Source: ZLKRG44 sp964555705 (GTDB lineage: Bacteria; Planctomycetota; Phycisphaerae; Phycisphaerales; SM1A02). From it: a stretch of 41,045 bases of DNA. The notes beneath the pieces are model-generated. The model ran no database searches. It worked only from the letters and a program-made list of their open reading frames with translations, and had not been told where the DNA came from. The translations under genes were made by a program, and so were the position numbers. Below are positions 1 to 7,922 of the stretch, one piece after another. Every line of letters starts with the position of its first letter. Within the stretch, counting starts at the first letter, position 1. The stretch is taken from the NCBI GenBank assembly GCA_964555705.1, contig CAZKTN010000021.1:1-41045 (forward strand), given 5' to 3'.

Positions 1-63
1 GGTCCACTTGCGCCCGAGAGCCATTTGTGGGACGATTGTTCTTCCGATTCGAGGACCAACCAC

Positions 64-351
64 GTGCCAAACACCGCATCCGCCAAGAAGCGAGTCCGTC
101 AGTCCGCCTCCCGCAACGCCCGCAACCGCTGGCGCAGCAGCATCGTCAAGGACGCCATCAAGGCGTTCCAGAGCGCTGCCCAGGGCGGTGACACTGCGGC
201 CGCAGAGACGGCGCTCCGCAACGTGTCGAAGCTCGTGGACCGCTACTCGACGACGAGCACCATGCACCGCAACACGGCTGCGCGCCGCAAGAGCCGCCTC
301 GCAAAGCGGCTCAACAAGATGCGCGCCGCAGGCTCCGCCAAGAAGGCCTGA
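64..351 (+). CDS. rpsT: 30S ribosomal protein S20
   Basis: Primary 16S rRNA-binding protein of the small ribosomal subunit. The 95-residue product has the typical S20 start (PNTASAKKRVRQS), a basic helical body, and the family signature with TMHRNTAARRKSRLAKRLN near the C-terminus. The length fits the family (about 85-95). I chose the GTG at 64 because S20 proteins begin directly with this segment and because a GAGG Shine-Dalgarno lies at 51-54, about 9 bases upstream. An in-frame ATG at 25 would add 13 residues unlike any S20. A non-ATG start is also known for E. coli rpsT (UUG), where it matters for autoregulation; whether that applies here is unknown. The CPBP protease gene begins 2 bases after the stop, so the two are probably cotranscribed. 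Confidence 0.96.
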   Translation: MPNTASAKKRVRQSASRNARNRWRSSIVKDAIKAFQSAAQGGDTAAAETALRNVSKLVDRYSTTSTMHRNTAARRKSRLAKRLNKMRAAGSAKKA

Positions 352-353
352 GC

Positions 354-1190
354 ATGGGATCGCCGCGCCGAGGCGCGGCTGGTGCATCCATGCCCCCGAG
401 ACGGAGCGCCGGGGCAACGCAGACATACTGGGACCGGTCGAAGCAACCGCTGGAGATCCTGGCGCTCGTTGCGCCCTTGGTGGTGATCTACGAGATCGGC
501 CTCGTGTGGGCGCTGCGCGCCGAGAACGGCACGATCACCAATCGCGCGCATGAGGGGCTTCTCAGGCTCTTCGACGCTGTCGGCATCGACCTCATGGTGA
601 TGGCGCTTCCGGCGCTGGCGGTGGTGGTCGTGCTCGTGACATGGCAGCTCCTGTCTCGCCGCCCATGGTCGCTCGACCTTCCGACACTCGGCCTCATGGT
701 GGTCGAGTCCGCGGCGGCGGCACTGCCACTTGCGGTGTTCGCGCAGGTGATCGCGCGTTCCGACGCTGCCTGGGCGTCGATGGGCGCGATGGCGCTCGCG
801 CAGGCCTCGCCTGGCGCCGAAGCGGCGGGTCCTGAGGCCCTCGGGGTGCTCGGCAAGGTGAGCCTTGCGATCGGCGCGGGCATCTACGAGGAGCTCATCT
901 TCAGGATGGCGCTGATCTCGCTGCTGCACACCCTCTTTGTGGATGCGATGCGCATGGATGAGCGGTGGGGCATCGGGCTCGCCGTCGCGGTCTCAGCCGC
1001 GCTGTTCGCGATCTACCACCCGCTTGGTGCCGCCGATGGCGGCATCGACTGGTCGCGCGCGACATTCTTCACTGGCGCAGGTGCGTACTTCGGCGTGCTC
1101 TACGTGATGCGCGGATTCGGCATCGCGGTGGGTGCGCACGCCGCCTACGACCTTCTCGCGGTTGTGGCCCTTCCTGCGTGGTATGCATGA
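354..1190 (+). CDS. CPBP family intramembrane metalloprotease (CAAX protease-like)
   Basis: Predicted polytopic membrane protease of the CPBP/Rce1 (ABI) family. The 278-residue protein has hydrophobic segments near residues 35-54, 78-100, 112-132, 165-195, 205-222 and 255-275. It carries all three family motifs: YEELIFR with the glutamate pair at 179-180 and Arg184, FxxxH at 218-222, and HxxxD at 262-266. These are the expected catalytic and metal-binding residues. The ATG at 354 is 2 bases after the rpsT stop; an internal ATG at 390 is a possible start. Bacterial relatives have diverse or unknown substrates, so no substrate is proposed. The family call is firm; the role is not. Confidence 0.9.
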   Translation: MGSPRRGAAGASMPPRRSAGATQTYWDRSKQPLEILALVAPLVVIYEIGLVWALRAENGTITNRAHEGLLRLFDAVGIDLMVMALPALAVVVVLVTWQLLSRRPWSLDLPTLGLMVVESAAAALPLAVFAQVIARSDAAWASMGAMALAQASPGAEAAGPEALGVLGKVSLAIGAGIYEELIFRMALISLLHTLFVDAMRMDERWGIGLAVAVSAALFAIYHPLGAADGGIDWSRATFFTGAGAYFGVLYVMRGFGIAVGAHAAYDLLAVVALPAWYA

Positions 1191-1222
1191 GCGGGCTGAG
1201 CGGCGCGCGCGGCGCGCAGTCG

Positions 1223-1228
1223 TACACT
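1223..1228 (+). promoter_or_regulatory. Candidate -10 element TACACT upstream of the LptC-like gene
   Basis: TACACT ends 11 bases before the ATG at 1240. There is no recognisable Shine-Dalgarno between them and no TTGACA-like hexamer at the usual distance. The same arrangement recurs before other first genes in this window, which is the main support. Confidence 0.5.
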
Positions 1229-1239
1229 CGCGCCCACCG

Positions 1240-3891
1240 ATGAGGCGAATCATCCCGGTCATTCTTGCGGTGGCCGCCTCGGTGGCGATCCTGTGGTTCG
1301 CGGCGCGCATGGATCGTGGTGCGCCGGCCATGCGACAGGGCCGGATCGGTCCTGCAGTGCCGATGGTGGAGCCGACGCCGCTCACCGACGCCGAGCGCGA
1401 GAGTGCACGCAGGCCCGGTGCGCCTGGGGCGATTGCGCTCGAGCGCGGCGCGTGGGTGCAGGTGGCCGGCGCGGATGGCCGGCTCGAGCAGCAGTACAGC
1501 GCCACGAAGCTCGACCCCGAGCCCGGCGCGTACCTCAGCATGCTTGAGCCGCGTGCGGTCTTCTACCTGAGCGACGGCCGGGTGGCCACGCTCCGCGCCG
1601 ACGCGGGGCGCGTGCACGTCCCCAACCGTGCCCTCGAGTCGGGCAGGTTCACGGGCGAGGTGGTCATCCGCCTGTACCGGCCTGAGCCTGGCGCGGCGGT
1701 CGACCTTGCGAATGACTCGCCGAGCGCGATCCTTGAGGCGCCGCAGCTCGACTTCGACACGACGCTGAACCAGATCACCTGCGAGCGGGCCTTCCGCCTG
1801 ACGACAGACATGCTCACCTTCGATGGCGAGGGGCTCGACCTCCTGCTCGGCGAGGACACCCGCACGGTGGAGCGGCTGGTGGTCGAGCGAGCGCTCGGCC
1901 CGATCGTGATCGACCGGCGCCGAATGGGCACCGGCGGTGCGCGGCGTGCGGCGTCGATAGCACCCGAGGGCCGAACTCCATCCGTTGACGACGATGCGGT
2001 GCCCTGCAGCATCTTCCAGCCAGCGCCGCCGAAGGCACGCTTCTACCGGCTTGACCTCAACGAGAACGTGGAGCTCACGCGATACTCGCCGCTGGGCCGC
2101 GCCGATGCGCGCGGCGACCTGCTGCGCATCGTGATGACGCTCGAGAGCGACCTGCTGTCGCGCTCGGTGGCGGGACCTGCGGACGCGCGGGATGGGCGCG
2201 TTGACGTCCCTGCGCGCGAGACGGCGGCGCTGCCCATGCATGCGGCGCTCGCGCTCTCCGCGATGGCGGCCCAGTCGGCTCCGGCAGCCGCGGCCGCGGA
2301 GGACATCATCGTCATCCGGTTCACCGGACGGCTGACGATGGATCCGCTCCCGGCCGGATCGCCAGTGCCCGCATCGCCCGGCGACATCGACGTCACCATC
2401 GACGGCGAGGAAGTGCTCCTCGCGGATGCGCCGTCGCTTGCGATGCGTGCAGGCCACGTTGACCTCTCGCTGACGCAGCGCGTCGCCGGGGACAGCCGTC
2501 AGGCAACGCCGCGCACGCTGGTGGCGACCAAGGGCGTCGAGGCGACCGACGGCACGCAGACGATGTGGAGCGATTCGCTGCGCGTCACCTTCGCGGAGCG
2601 TGCGGGAGGTGTGGGTGCGGATGCGACACTAGGAGAGGTGGACGTTGCGCGCGCGCAGGCCGACGGTGGCGTGCAGCTGGCGCTCAAGGACGGGGCCCGG
2701 ATCTTCGCGGCGGCGATCGATGCGTACCCGCCAGAGCGCCGGGCCGAGCTCGCCGGGCCGGATGTGGCGGTCATCCGCGCGGGCGTCCTCCTTGACGGAA
2801 TGCCATCGCTGAGCGTGAACGAGCGCGAGAGGTCGGTGCGCTCGAACGGAGCGGGCCGCGCGCGCAGCTGGCCTGAGTCGCTCGTTGGCACTCCCGGGCC
2901 TGCGGACCCGACCCAGCCCGCGCTTCCTCCCGTGCGTATCGATCGGCCCACGGCGTTCGAACGCGCGCCGGAGTTCGAGGCCACGTGGACAGGGGCGATG
3001 GCCTACGTCGACCGCGGCAACGACGGCGCGCTGCTTGAGGTGACGGAGAGCGTGCGCGTGCGCGCTGAGCCGAGGCCGGAGGAGTTCGATGCGCTCGACG
3101 CAGCCGCGGTGACGATCGAGTTCGAGCGTGCGCCCGGAGCGCTGCCGATAGACCGGGGCGACGCTGGCGTCGATGTGCGTGCACGCCGGGTGCTTGCCGT
3201 GGGCGACGCGCGCGTCGAGAACCAGGTGTGGCCCAGCGGCGCGCGGCAGGGCGAGCCGCGGCTCTTCCGGCTGCGAGGCCCTCGCATCGACTACGACACC
3301 GTGACCTCGAACACCGACGTGCCCGGGGCAGGCGACGTGCTGGTGCATGTGCCTGCTGGTCAGGGGAAGGCGAGGACCGGCAGCGTGGGCGAGGGCGCCG
3401 CTCCCGGCGGAGGCATCGAGGGCACGAGCAGGTTCCGCTGGCAGCGTGCGATGCGCATGGCGATGCAGCCTGATGGCCGGCACCTGATGACTATGGACGG
3501 GTCGGTTGAGCTTGTGCGCGCCGGTCCGTCGTCGGGCGACACGCTGACGCTGACCTGCGACAGGATCGAGGCGCTGCTCGACAGGCCGGAGGCAGGCGAT
3601 GCCGCGAGCCGCGGCCGACGCGAGGACTTCGGGCTCGGCGGCAGCGCGGAGATGCTGCGGGTGCGCGGCGTCGGGCGCTGCTTCGTGCGCACGCCGCAGT
3701 ACGACATGGAGTGCGAGGAATTCGACTATGACGTGCGCACGCAGATCGCGGAGCTGCGCGCGCGACCGGGCCGCACGGTGAGCGTGCTCGGCGCGGGGCA
3801 GGTGGCGCCTGTGCGCGCGGCGGGTGTTGTGTGGGACCTCGCGAGCGGGCGCATCGAGCTGCGCAGCGCGTCGGGCACCGTCGGCCGGTAG
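1240..3891 (+). CDS. Giant LptC/OstA-like envelope protein
   Basis: An 883-residue protein with one N-terminal membrane segment (about residues 4-21) and a long exported region. Residues about 85-150 (SATKLDPEPGAY, then YLSDGRVATLRADAGRVHV, then FTGEVVIRLY) resemble the LptC/OstA fold, in which strands build a slide for lipopolysaccharide. Similar strand-rich, OstA-like stretches recur, for example TLNQITCERAFRLTTD, LMTMDGSVELVR and YDMECEEFDYDVRTQIAEL near the C-terminus. Classical LptC is only about 190 residues, so this would be a greatly enlarged version or an LptC-LptA-like fusion. An upstream in-frame GTG at 1132 would overlap the protease gene; the ATG at 1240 places the membrane anchor at the N-terminus and follows a TACACT box. 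kdsD (34171-35181) and an MsbA-like exporter elsewhere in the window support an LPS context. The similarity is judged by eye, so the exact role is inferred. Confidence 0.72.
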   Translation: MRRIIPVILAVAASVAILWFAARMDRGAPAMRQGRIGPAVPMVEPTPLTDAERESARRPGAPGAIALERGAWVQVAGADGRLEQQYSATKLDPEPGAYLSMLEPRAVFYLSDGRVATLRADAGRVHVPNRALESGRFTGEVVIRLYRPEPGAAVDLANDSPSAILEAPQLDFDTTLNQITCERAFRLTTDMLTFDGEGLDLLLGEDTRTVERLVVERALGPIVIDRRRMGTGGARRAASIAPEGRTPSVDDDAVPCSIFQPAPPKARFYRLDLNENVELTRYSPLGRADARGDLLRIVMTLESDLLSRSVAGPADARDGRVDVPARETAALPMHAALALSAMAAQSAPAAAAAEDIIVIRFTGRLTMDPLPAGSPVPASPGDIDVTIDGEEVLLADAPSLAMRAGHVDLSLTQRVAGDSRQATPRTLVATKGVEATDGTQTMWSDSLRVTFAERAGGVGADATLGEVDVARAQADGGVQLALKDGARIFAAAIDAYPPERRAELAGPDVAVIRAGVLLDGMPSLSVNERERSVRSNGAGRARSWPESLVGTPGPADPTQPALPPVRIDRPTAFERAPEFEATWTGAMAYVDRGNDGALLEVTESVRVRAEPRPEEFDALDAAAVTIEFERAPGALPIDRGDAGVDVRARRVLAVGDARVENQVWPSGARQGEPRLFRLRGPRIDYDTVTSNTDVPGAGDVLVHVPAGQGKARTGSVGEGAAPGGGIEGTSRFRWQRAMRMAMQPDGRHLMTMDGSVELVRAGPSSGDTLTLTCDRIEALLDRPEAGDAASRGRREDFGLGGSAEMLRVRGVGRCFVRTPQYDMECEEFDYDVRTQIAELRARPGRTVSVLGAGQVAPVRAAGVVWDLASGRIELRSASGTVGR

Positions 3892-3898
3892 CGGCACG

Positions 3899-3931
3899 CG
3901 CCCCGTCTTCGACTCGTCCGGACTTGGGGCG
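3899..3931. terminator. Weak candidate bidirectional hairpin between convergent genes
   Basis: CGCCCC (3899-3904) and GGGGCG (3926-3931) can pair around a 21-base loop in the 50-base gap between two convergent genes. There is no T-tract on either side, so this is not a standard intrinsic terminator. Confidence 0.25.
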
Positions 3932-3941
3932 TCGCGCGCAG

Positions 3942-4724
3942 CTACAGCTGCGTGCGGATCGCCCAGAGGTCGGCAAAGAGCGGCCGGAAGAGCGTCTCCC
4001 GCAGGTAGGCCACCCCGGGCGAGCCGCCTGTGCCCTGCTTGAAGCCGATCGTGCGCTCCACCATCTTCACGTGGCGGTAGCGCCACTCCTGCAGGCCCTC
4101 GTCGAGGTCCACGAGGAGCTCGCACACCGCGCGCTCGGAGGGATGCTCGCGGTAGAGGTTGAGCAGCATCGACTGCACCGCATCGCTCGGCTCAGGCAGC
4201 GCCTGCGCCGGCACCGCAAGGCAATCGTCGGGCACCGCATGTCCCTTGCCGCGCAGCCACAGCAGGAACGACTGCCACACCGTGCGCTGCTGCCACAGCG
4301 CCTCGAGCCTTGCGCGCTCGGGAGACGCTTCCGGGTAGTGGCTGATCACTCCGCGCCGGCGGGAACCGAGCATGATCTCGTACTCGCGGAACTGCGCGGA
4401 CTGGAATCCGGAGGAGTTCTGAAGCAGGCCGCGGAAGCCGAGGAAGTGGACCGGCGTCATCGTCTCGAGCACGTCGATCTGACCGACCATCGTCTTGAGG
4501 ATCGTCAGCTTGCGCTTGAGCGTGCGCAGCGCATCCACATCATGGCCTGACTCGAGCGACGACTGCAGGAAGCCGAGCTCGTGGATCTGCTGGCGGAACC
4601 AGAGCTCGTAGACCTGGTGGATGACGATGAACAGCATCTCGTCGTGGTCGCGGCCGCCGGACACCGGCTGCTGCAGCGAGAGGAGCTCCGGGACCTTCAG
4701 GTACTCGCCGTATGTCAGGGGCAC
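3942..4724 (-). CDS. kynA: Tryptophan 2,3-dioxygenase
   Basis: Haem-dependent enzyme that opens the indole ring of L-tryptophan to N-formylkynurenine, the first step of the kynurenine pathway; cytosolic and normally tetrameric. The 260-residue protein begins LTYGEYLKV and contains the family blocks HDEMLFIVIHQVYELWF (27-43, with conserved His36), ETMTPVHFLGFR (87-98), SGFQSAQFREYE (105-116) and RYRHVKMVERTIGFKQGTGG (215-234), whose His218 is the expected haem ligand. The length is slightly short but complete. Its ATG lies inside the end of crtN (10-base overlap), so it is probably translated by coupling with crtN. No kynureninase or formamidase gene is nearby, so its link to the carotenoid locus is unexplained. 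The enzyme call is firm; its role here is open. Confidence 0.95.
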   Translation of the reverse strand: MPLTYGEYLKVPELLSLQQPVSGGRDHDEMLFIVIHQVYELWFRQQIHELGFLQSSLESGHDVDALRTLKRKLTILKTMVGQIDVLETMTPVHFLGFRGLLQNSSGFQSAQFREYEIMLGSRRRGVISHYPEASPERARLEALWQQRTVWQSFLLWLRGKGHAVPDDCLAVPAQALPEPSDAVQSMLLNLYREHPSERAVCELLVDLDEGLQEWRYRHVKMVERTIGFKQGTGGSPGVAYLRETLFRPLFADLWAIRTQL

Positions 4725-6319
4725 GCGGCGAAGATACCGCGCGCGGTCGGGGGCGCCGCGTCGAGCGGATGGGCGAGGCCCACCTCATCGCACAGCATGC
4801 GCGAGGCGATCGTGCTCGACAGGAAGATCACAGGCAGCCCCGATCCGGGATGCGTGCCTCCGCCCGTGAACCACAGTCCGTCCGTGCCCGGGTAGCGGTG
4901 CTGCACGCGGCGGTGGAGCATCTGCCCGATGTTGTGCGCAAGGTTGAAGGTGGCGCCATGGTTGATGCGCTCGCCGGCCCAGTCCGCAGGCGTGAACATG
5001 ATCTCGGTGCGCAGCCGCGAGCGGATGTCGCCGATTCCGAAGATGCGCTCGAGCTGCACCAGGAAGTCCTCGCGAAGGCGCTCCCGCTCGGCGCTCCAGT
5101 CGACGGTGCAGTGGCCTGCCTTGTCGTTGGTCACCGGCATCAGGCAGTAGAGCGCGCTGCATCCCGCGGGCGCGAGCGTGCGGTCGATGCGCGAGGGGTT
5201 GCAGACGTAGGTGGACGGGTCCGCGCTCAGCGTGCCGCGCTCGGAGATGTCGGCGAGGTTGTCGCGGTAGAGCGTCGACGTGTAGATCGTGTGGTGGGGG
5301 AGGTCGACCTCGCCCTCGATGCCCGCGTACAGCATCGCGGTGGAGCACGAGTAGCGCTTCGCGTCGATCGCGCGATCGGTGTCGCGGCCGCGCAGAGACT
5401 CGGGCACTAGGTTCTTGAGCGCCCATGTCGCGTCGGCGTTGACGACCACATGGTCGTGCGGGTGCATCTCGCCGCGCACGTTCACGCCGCAGGTGCGCCG
5501 GCCCGCGAACGCGATCGAGTCGACAGGCGTGCCGCAGCGGATCGTGACGCCCATCCCGCGGCACACGTCGGCCATGGCCGACATGAGCGCGTTGCAGCCT
5601 CCCTCGGGATGCCAGATGCCGTGCTCGTACTCGATGAAGGGCAGGATCGAGAAGAGCCCAGGGCAGTCGAAGGGGCTCATGCCCAGGTACTTGCTCTGGA
5701 AGCTCATCGCCAGCCGAGATGCGGGATGCCGGAAGTAGCGCGTCAGGAGACCGTGCACCGACTCCCAGGGCCGGATCATCGGGCCGACCTTGATGGTGTC
5801 CACGCTCACCATGTCGAGCACGCTGCGCATCGGGCTCTTGAGGATGGGCGTCATCAGCGCCAGCTTGCGGCGGTTGTCCGCGATGAACCGCAGGAACGCC
5901 GGCCCGTCCTGCGGGTCCAGCGCCGACAGCCGTGCGGCCATCGCATCGAGGTCCTGCGTGGTGTCGATGCGGATGGGGTCCGCGCCCGGCTGGCCGATCA
6001 GCAGCCGGTACATGGGGTCAAGGCGGGTGAGCGTGCAGTGGTCAGCGAGGGATGCGCCCGCGGAGGAGAAGATCTCCTCGAGCACATAGGGCATCATGAA
6101 GAAGGTGGGTCCGCAGTCCCACGCGAAGCCATCCTTCTCGAGCCTGCGGGTGCGCCCTCCGATGCGGTCATGCGCCTCGTACACCGTGACCCGGCACCCG
6201 GCAGCCGCGAGCTGCATCGCCGATGCGAGCCCGCCGGGTCCGGCGCCGATCACCGCGACATCGGGAGAGCGGCTGTGCAGTGGCGCGTGCGGCGAGGAGG
6301 GTGCAGTGGCGATCATCAT
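4715..6319 (-). CDS. crtN: CrtN-type C30 carotenoid desaturase (phytoene desaturase family)
   Basis: FAD-dependent desaturase expected to act on squalene or dehydrosqualene to give conjugated C30 carotenes. The 534-residue protein has an N-terminal dinucleotide-binding motif (VAVIGAGPGGLASA, glycines at 25-30) with the acidic strand end at Glu48, then IGGRTRRLEKDGFAWDCGPT, the usual CrtI-family block. It ends with the FAD-contacting THPGSGLPVI (489-498). By eye it matches staphylococcal CrtN better than CrtP, especially DGFxxDxGPT(x)xMMP and THPGxGxPIV. Two adjacent ATGs (6319, 6316) are possible starts. It is divergent from the aldehyde dehydrogenase operon across only 28 bases, and its end overlaps the tryptophan dioxygenase start. 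The superfamily is certain; the C30 rather than C40 substrate is inferred from the partner genes. Confidence 0.88.
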   Translation of the reverse strand: MMIATAPSSPHAPLHSRSPDVAVIGAGPGGLASAMQLAAAGCRVTVYEAHDRIGGRTRRLEKDGFAWDCGPTFFMMPYVLEEIFSSAGASLADHCTLTRLDPMYRLLIGQPGADPIRIDTTQDLDAMAARLSALDPQDGPAFLRFIADNRRKLALMTPILKSPMRSVLDMVSVDTIKVGPMIRPWESVHGLLTRYFRHPASRLAMSFQSKYLGMSPFDCPGLFSILPFIEYEHGIWHPEGGCNALMSAMADVCRGMGVTIRCGTPVDSIAFAGRRTCGVNVRGEMHPHDHVVVNADATWALKNLVPESLRGRDTDRAIDAKRYSCSTAMLYAGIEGEVDLPHHTIYTSTLYRDNLADISERGTLSADPSTYVCNPSRIDRTLAPAGCSALYCLMPVTNDKAGHCTVDWSAERERLREDFLVQLERIFGIGDIRSRLRTEIMFTPADWAGERINHGATFNLAHNIGQMLHRRVQHRYPGTDGLWFTGGGTHPGSGLPVIFLSSTIASRMLCDEVGLAHPLDAAPPTARGIFAACP

Positions 6320-6347
6320 GTAGCCTTCGCGAACGTGAGGCTATCGG
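6320..6347. promoter_or_regulatory. Compact bidirectional promoter/operator of the carotenoid locus
   Basis: The whole region between the divergent crtN and aldehyde dehydrogenase starts is 28 bases. It contains a perfect inverted repeat, TAGCCT (6321-6326) and AGGCTA (6338-6343). Each arm reads TAGCCT on its own strand, 21 bases before the plus-strand ATG and 18 before the minus-strand ATG. The arms could therefore be symmetric -10 elements, a repressor half-site pair, or both. The same hexamer precedes the gluzincin gene at 27656-27661. Confidence 0.5.
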
Positions 6348-7922
6348 ATGCGCGCGCATCCGCGTCCGCACGGCCCGCGAACCGATCCGCAGACGTCTCC
6401 CATGTCTCTCCCGCCTGCCCCGAACTGTCCAGACCGCGTGCGTCCAGCGCCGGCTCCGCGTGCGGCGGGAAGCGGTCCCGTGGGAATGCACGCATGGGGC
6501 ACTGCGCCGCTCGCGTCTCGGGTCTCGTGGCTAGGGGAGCTCCAGTCCCGGGTGGCTGCACGCACGGATGCCCTAGTCGATGCGATCAGCGCCGAGGTGG
6601 GCAAGTCGCGCTGGGAGGCGCTGGCGACGGACGTGCTGCCGCTGGTCGACTCGATCCGCTGGCACCGCCGCCATGCGGCGCGGGTGCTGATGGGCGGTCC
6701 CGTAGGGGGACGTCCTTGGTGGATGATGGGCATGTCCCACCGCATCGAGCGGGTGCCGGTGGGCCACGTGGCGATCATCGCGACGTGGAACTACCCGGTG
6801 CAGCTGCTGGGGATCCAGCTCGTGCAGGCGCTGGTGGCGGGGAACCGTGTGACGGTCAAGCCAAGCGAGCGGTCGCCGAGGTCGCAGGTCGCCCTCCTGG
6901 ACCTCTTCGCGCGGGGGCTTCCCCAAGGCACGCTCGACTGGACCGCGAGCGATCGCGCCGCCGGCGAGGCGCTGCTGCGCGACCGAAGATTTGACCACGT
7001 GGTGTTCACCGGCTCGACGGAGGTGGGGCGCGTCGTGGCCGAGACGTGCGCACGGACGCTGACGCCCACCACCCTCGAGCTCTCGGGGTGCGACTCGGCG
7101 CTGGTGCTTGACGACGCTGACCCTGCGATCGCGGCGCGCGGCATCTGGGATGCGGTCACGATGAACGCCGGGCAGACATGCATGGCGCCGCGACGCGCGA
7201 TCGTCGATGCGCGCGTCTGGCCGCGGTTCATCGAGCATCTCGCGCCGCTCGTGGGAGCCTCGGGCGCGCTGCCGCTCGTGAGTGCGGAGTCGGCGTCGCG
7301 CGTGGCGGAGTGCGTGCGCGATGCGGTGGCCTCGGGAGGACGGCCGCTTCGCGGCGTCGTCGAGGGGTCCCGTGGCGTTCACTGGCGGCCTGCCGCAGTC
7401 GCCGGCGGCGACCTGATGTCGGAGCTTGCGCGCGGCAGGCACTTCGGGCCTGCGCTTGCGGTGCTTGCGGCAGACGGGCTTGAGTCGACATTGGCGCTGC
7501 ACCGCCGCTTCGACCAGCACCTTGCCGTGTCGGTGTGGTGCTCTGCGTCGCGTGCGCGGCGCATGTCGCGCGACCGTGCCACGCTCTCGGCGCTTGGGGC
7601 TGGTGTGGTGACATTCAATGACGCCGTCCGTCCGACGGCGCACCCGGCAACGTCCATCACCGGCAATGGCTCGAGCGGATGGGGCGCGACACGCGGGGAG
7701 GCTGGCCTGCGTGCGATGTCGCGCGAGGTGAGCGTCTCCAGCACGTCCACCCGTATGCGCACGCCGTCAGGCGAGCCGTCGCCATCCGTGCAGTCCCTGT
7801 TCCGCCGCCTGAGCGGCCTCGGCGCACCGCGCCAGGATCGCAGCGGCATCGCATCATCGGGCGCTTGCGCGGGCAACGGATCCCGCAGCGGCGACCCCTT
7901 CACGAGGTCAAGTCACACATGA
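6348..7922 (+). CDS. Aldehyde dehydrogenase, C30 carotenoid (diaponeurosporenal-type)
   Basis: NAD(P)-dependent aldehyde dehydrogenase, probably oxidising the terminal aldehyde made by CrtP to a carboxylic acid, as AldH/CrtNc does in staphyloxanthin-type pathways. The 524-residue protein has the catalytic set: Asn148 (in ATWNYP), Lys171 (VKPSE), FTGSTEVGR (220-228), Glu244 (LELSG) and the nucleophile Cys278 (NAGQTCMAPRR). The N-terminus is Pro/Arg-rich, and an ATG at 6402 is an alternative start. After the usual ALDH end (SGWGATRGEAGL) there is a Ser/Arg-rich tail of about 70 residues with no recognised domain. The stop overlaps the crtP start by 4 bases (ATGA). Substrate assignment rests on the flanking crtN and crtP. 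Confidence 0.87.
   Translation: MRAHPRPHGPRTDPQTSPMSLPPAPNCPDRVRPAPAPRAAGSGPVGMHAWGTAPLASRVSWLGELQSRVAARTDALVDAISAEVGKSRWEALATDVLPLVDSIRWHRRHAARVLMGGPVGGRPWWMMGMSHRIERVPVGHVAIIATWNYPVQLLGIQLVQALVAGNRVTVKPSERSPRSQVALLDLFARGLPQGTLDWTASDRAAGEALLRDRRFDHVVFTGSTEVGRVVAETCARTLTPTTLELSGCDSALVLDDADPAIAARGIWDAVTMNAGQTCMAPRRAIVDARVWPRFIEHLAPLVGASGALPLVSAESASRVAECVRDAVASGGRPLRGVVEGSRGVHWRPAAVAGGDLMSELARGRHFGPALAVLAADGLESTLALHRRFDQHLAVSVWCSASRARRMSRDRATLSALGAGVVTFNDAVRPTAHPATSITGNGSSGWGATRGEAGLRAMSREVSVSSTSTRMRTPSGEPSPSVQSLFRRLSGLGAPRQDRSGIASSGACAGNGSRSGDPFTRSSHT

Noticed and set aside
1..63. Promoter of rpsT
   Set aside because: Only the GAGG Shine-Dalgarno is convincing; no hexamer pair stands out, and the region is cut by the window edge.
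2629..4125. Antisense frame of 498 codons over the LptC-like gene
   Set aside because: No motif, biased composition, and it conflicts with both flanking genes.
3942..4724. Part of a kynurenine-pathway operon
   Set aside because: No kynurenine formamidase, kynureninase or kynurenine monooxygenase gene lies nearby; the neighbour is a carotenoid gene.
5450..6994. Long plus-strand frame of 514 codons across crtN and the aldehyde dehydrogenase start
   Set aside because: It shows low-complexity Arg/Ala/His composition and overlaps two well-supported genes in other frames.
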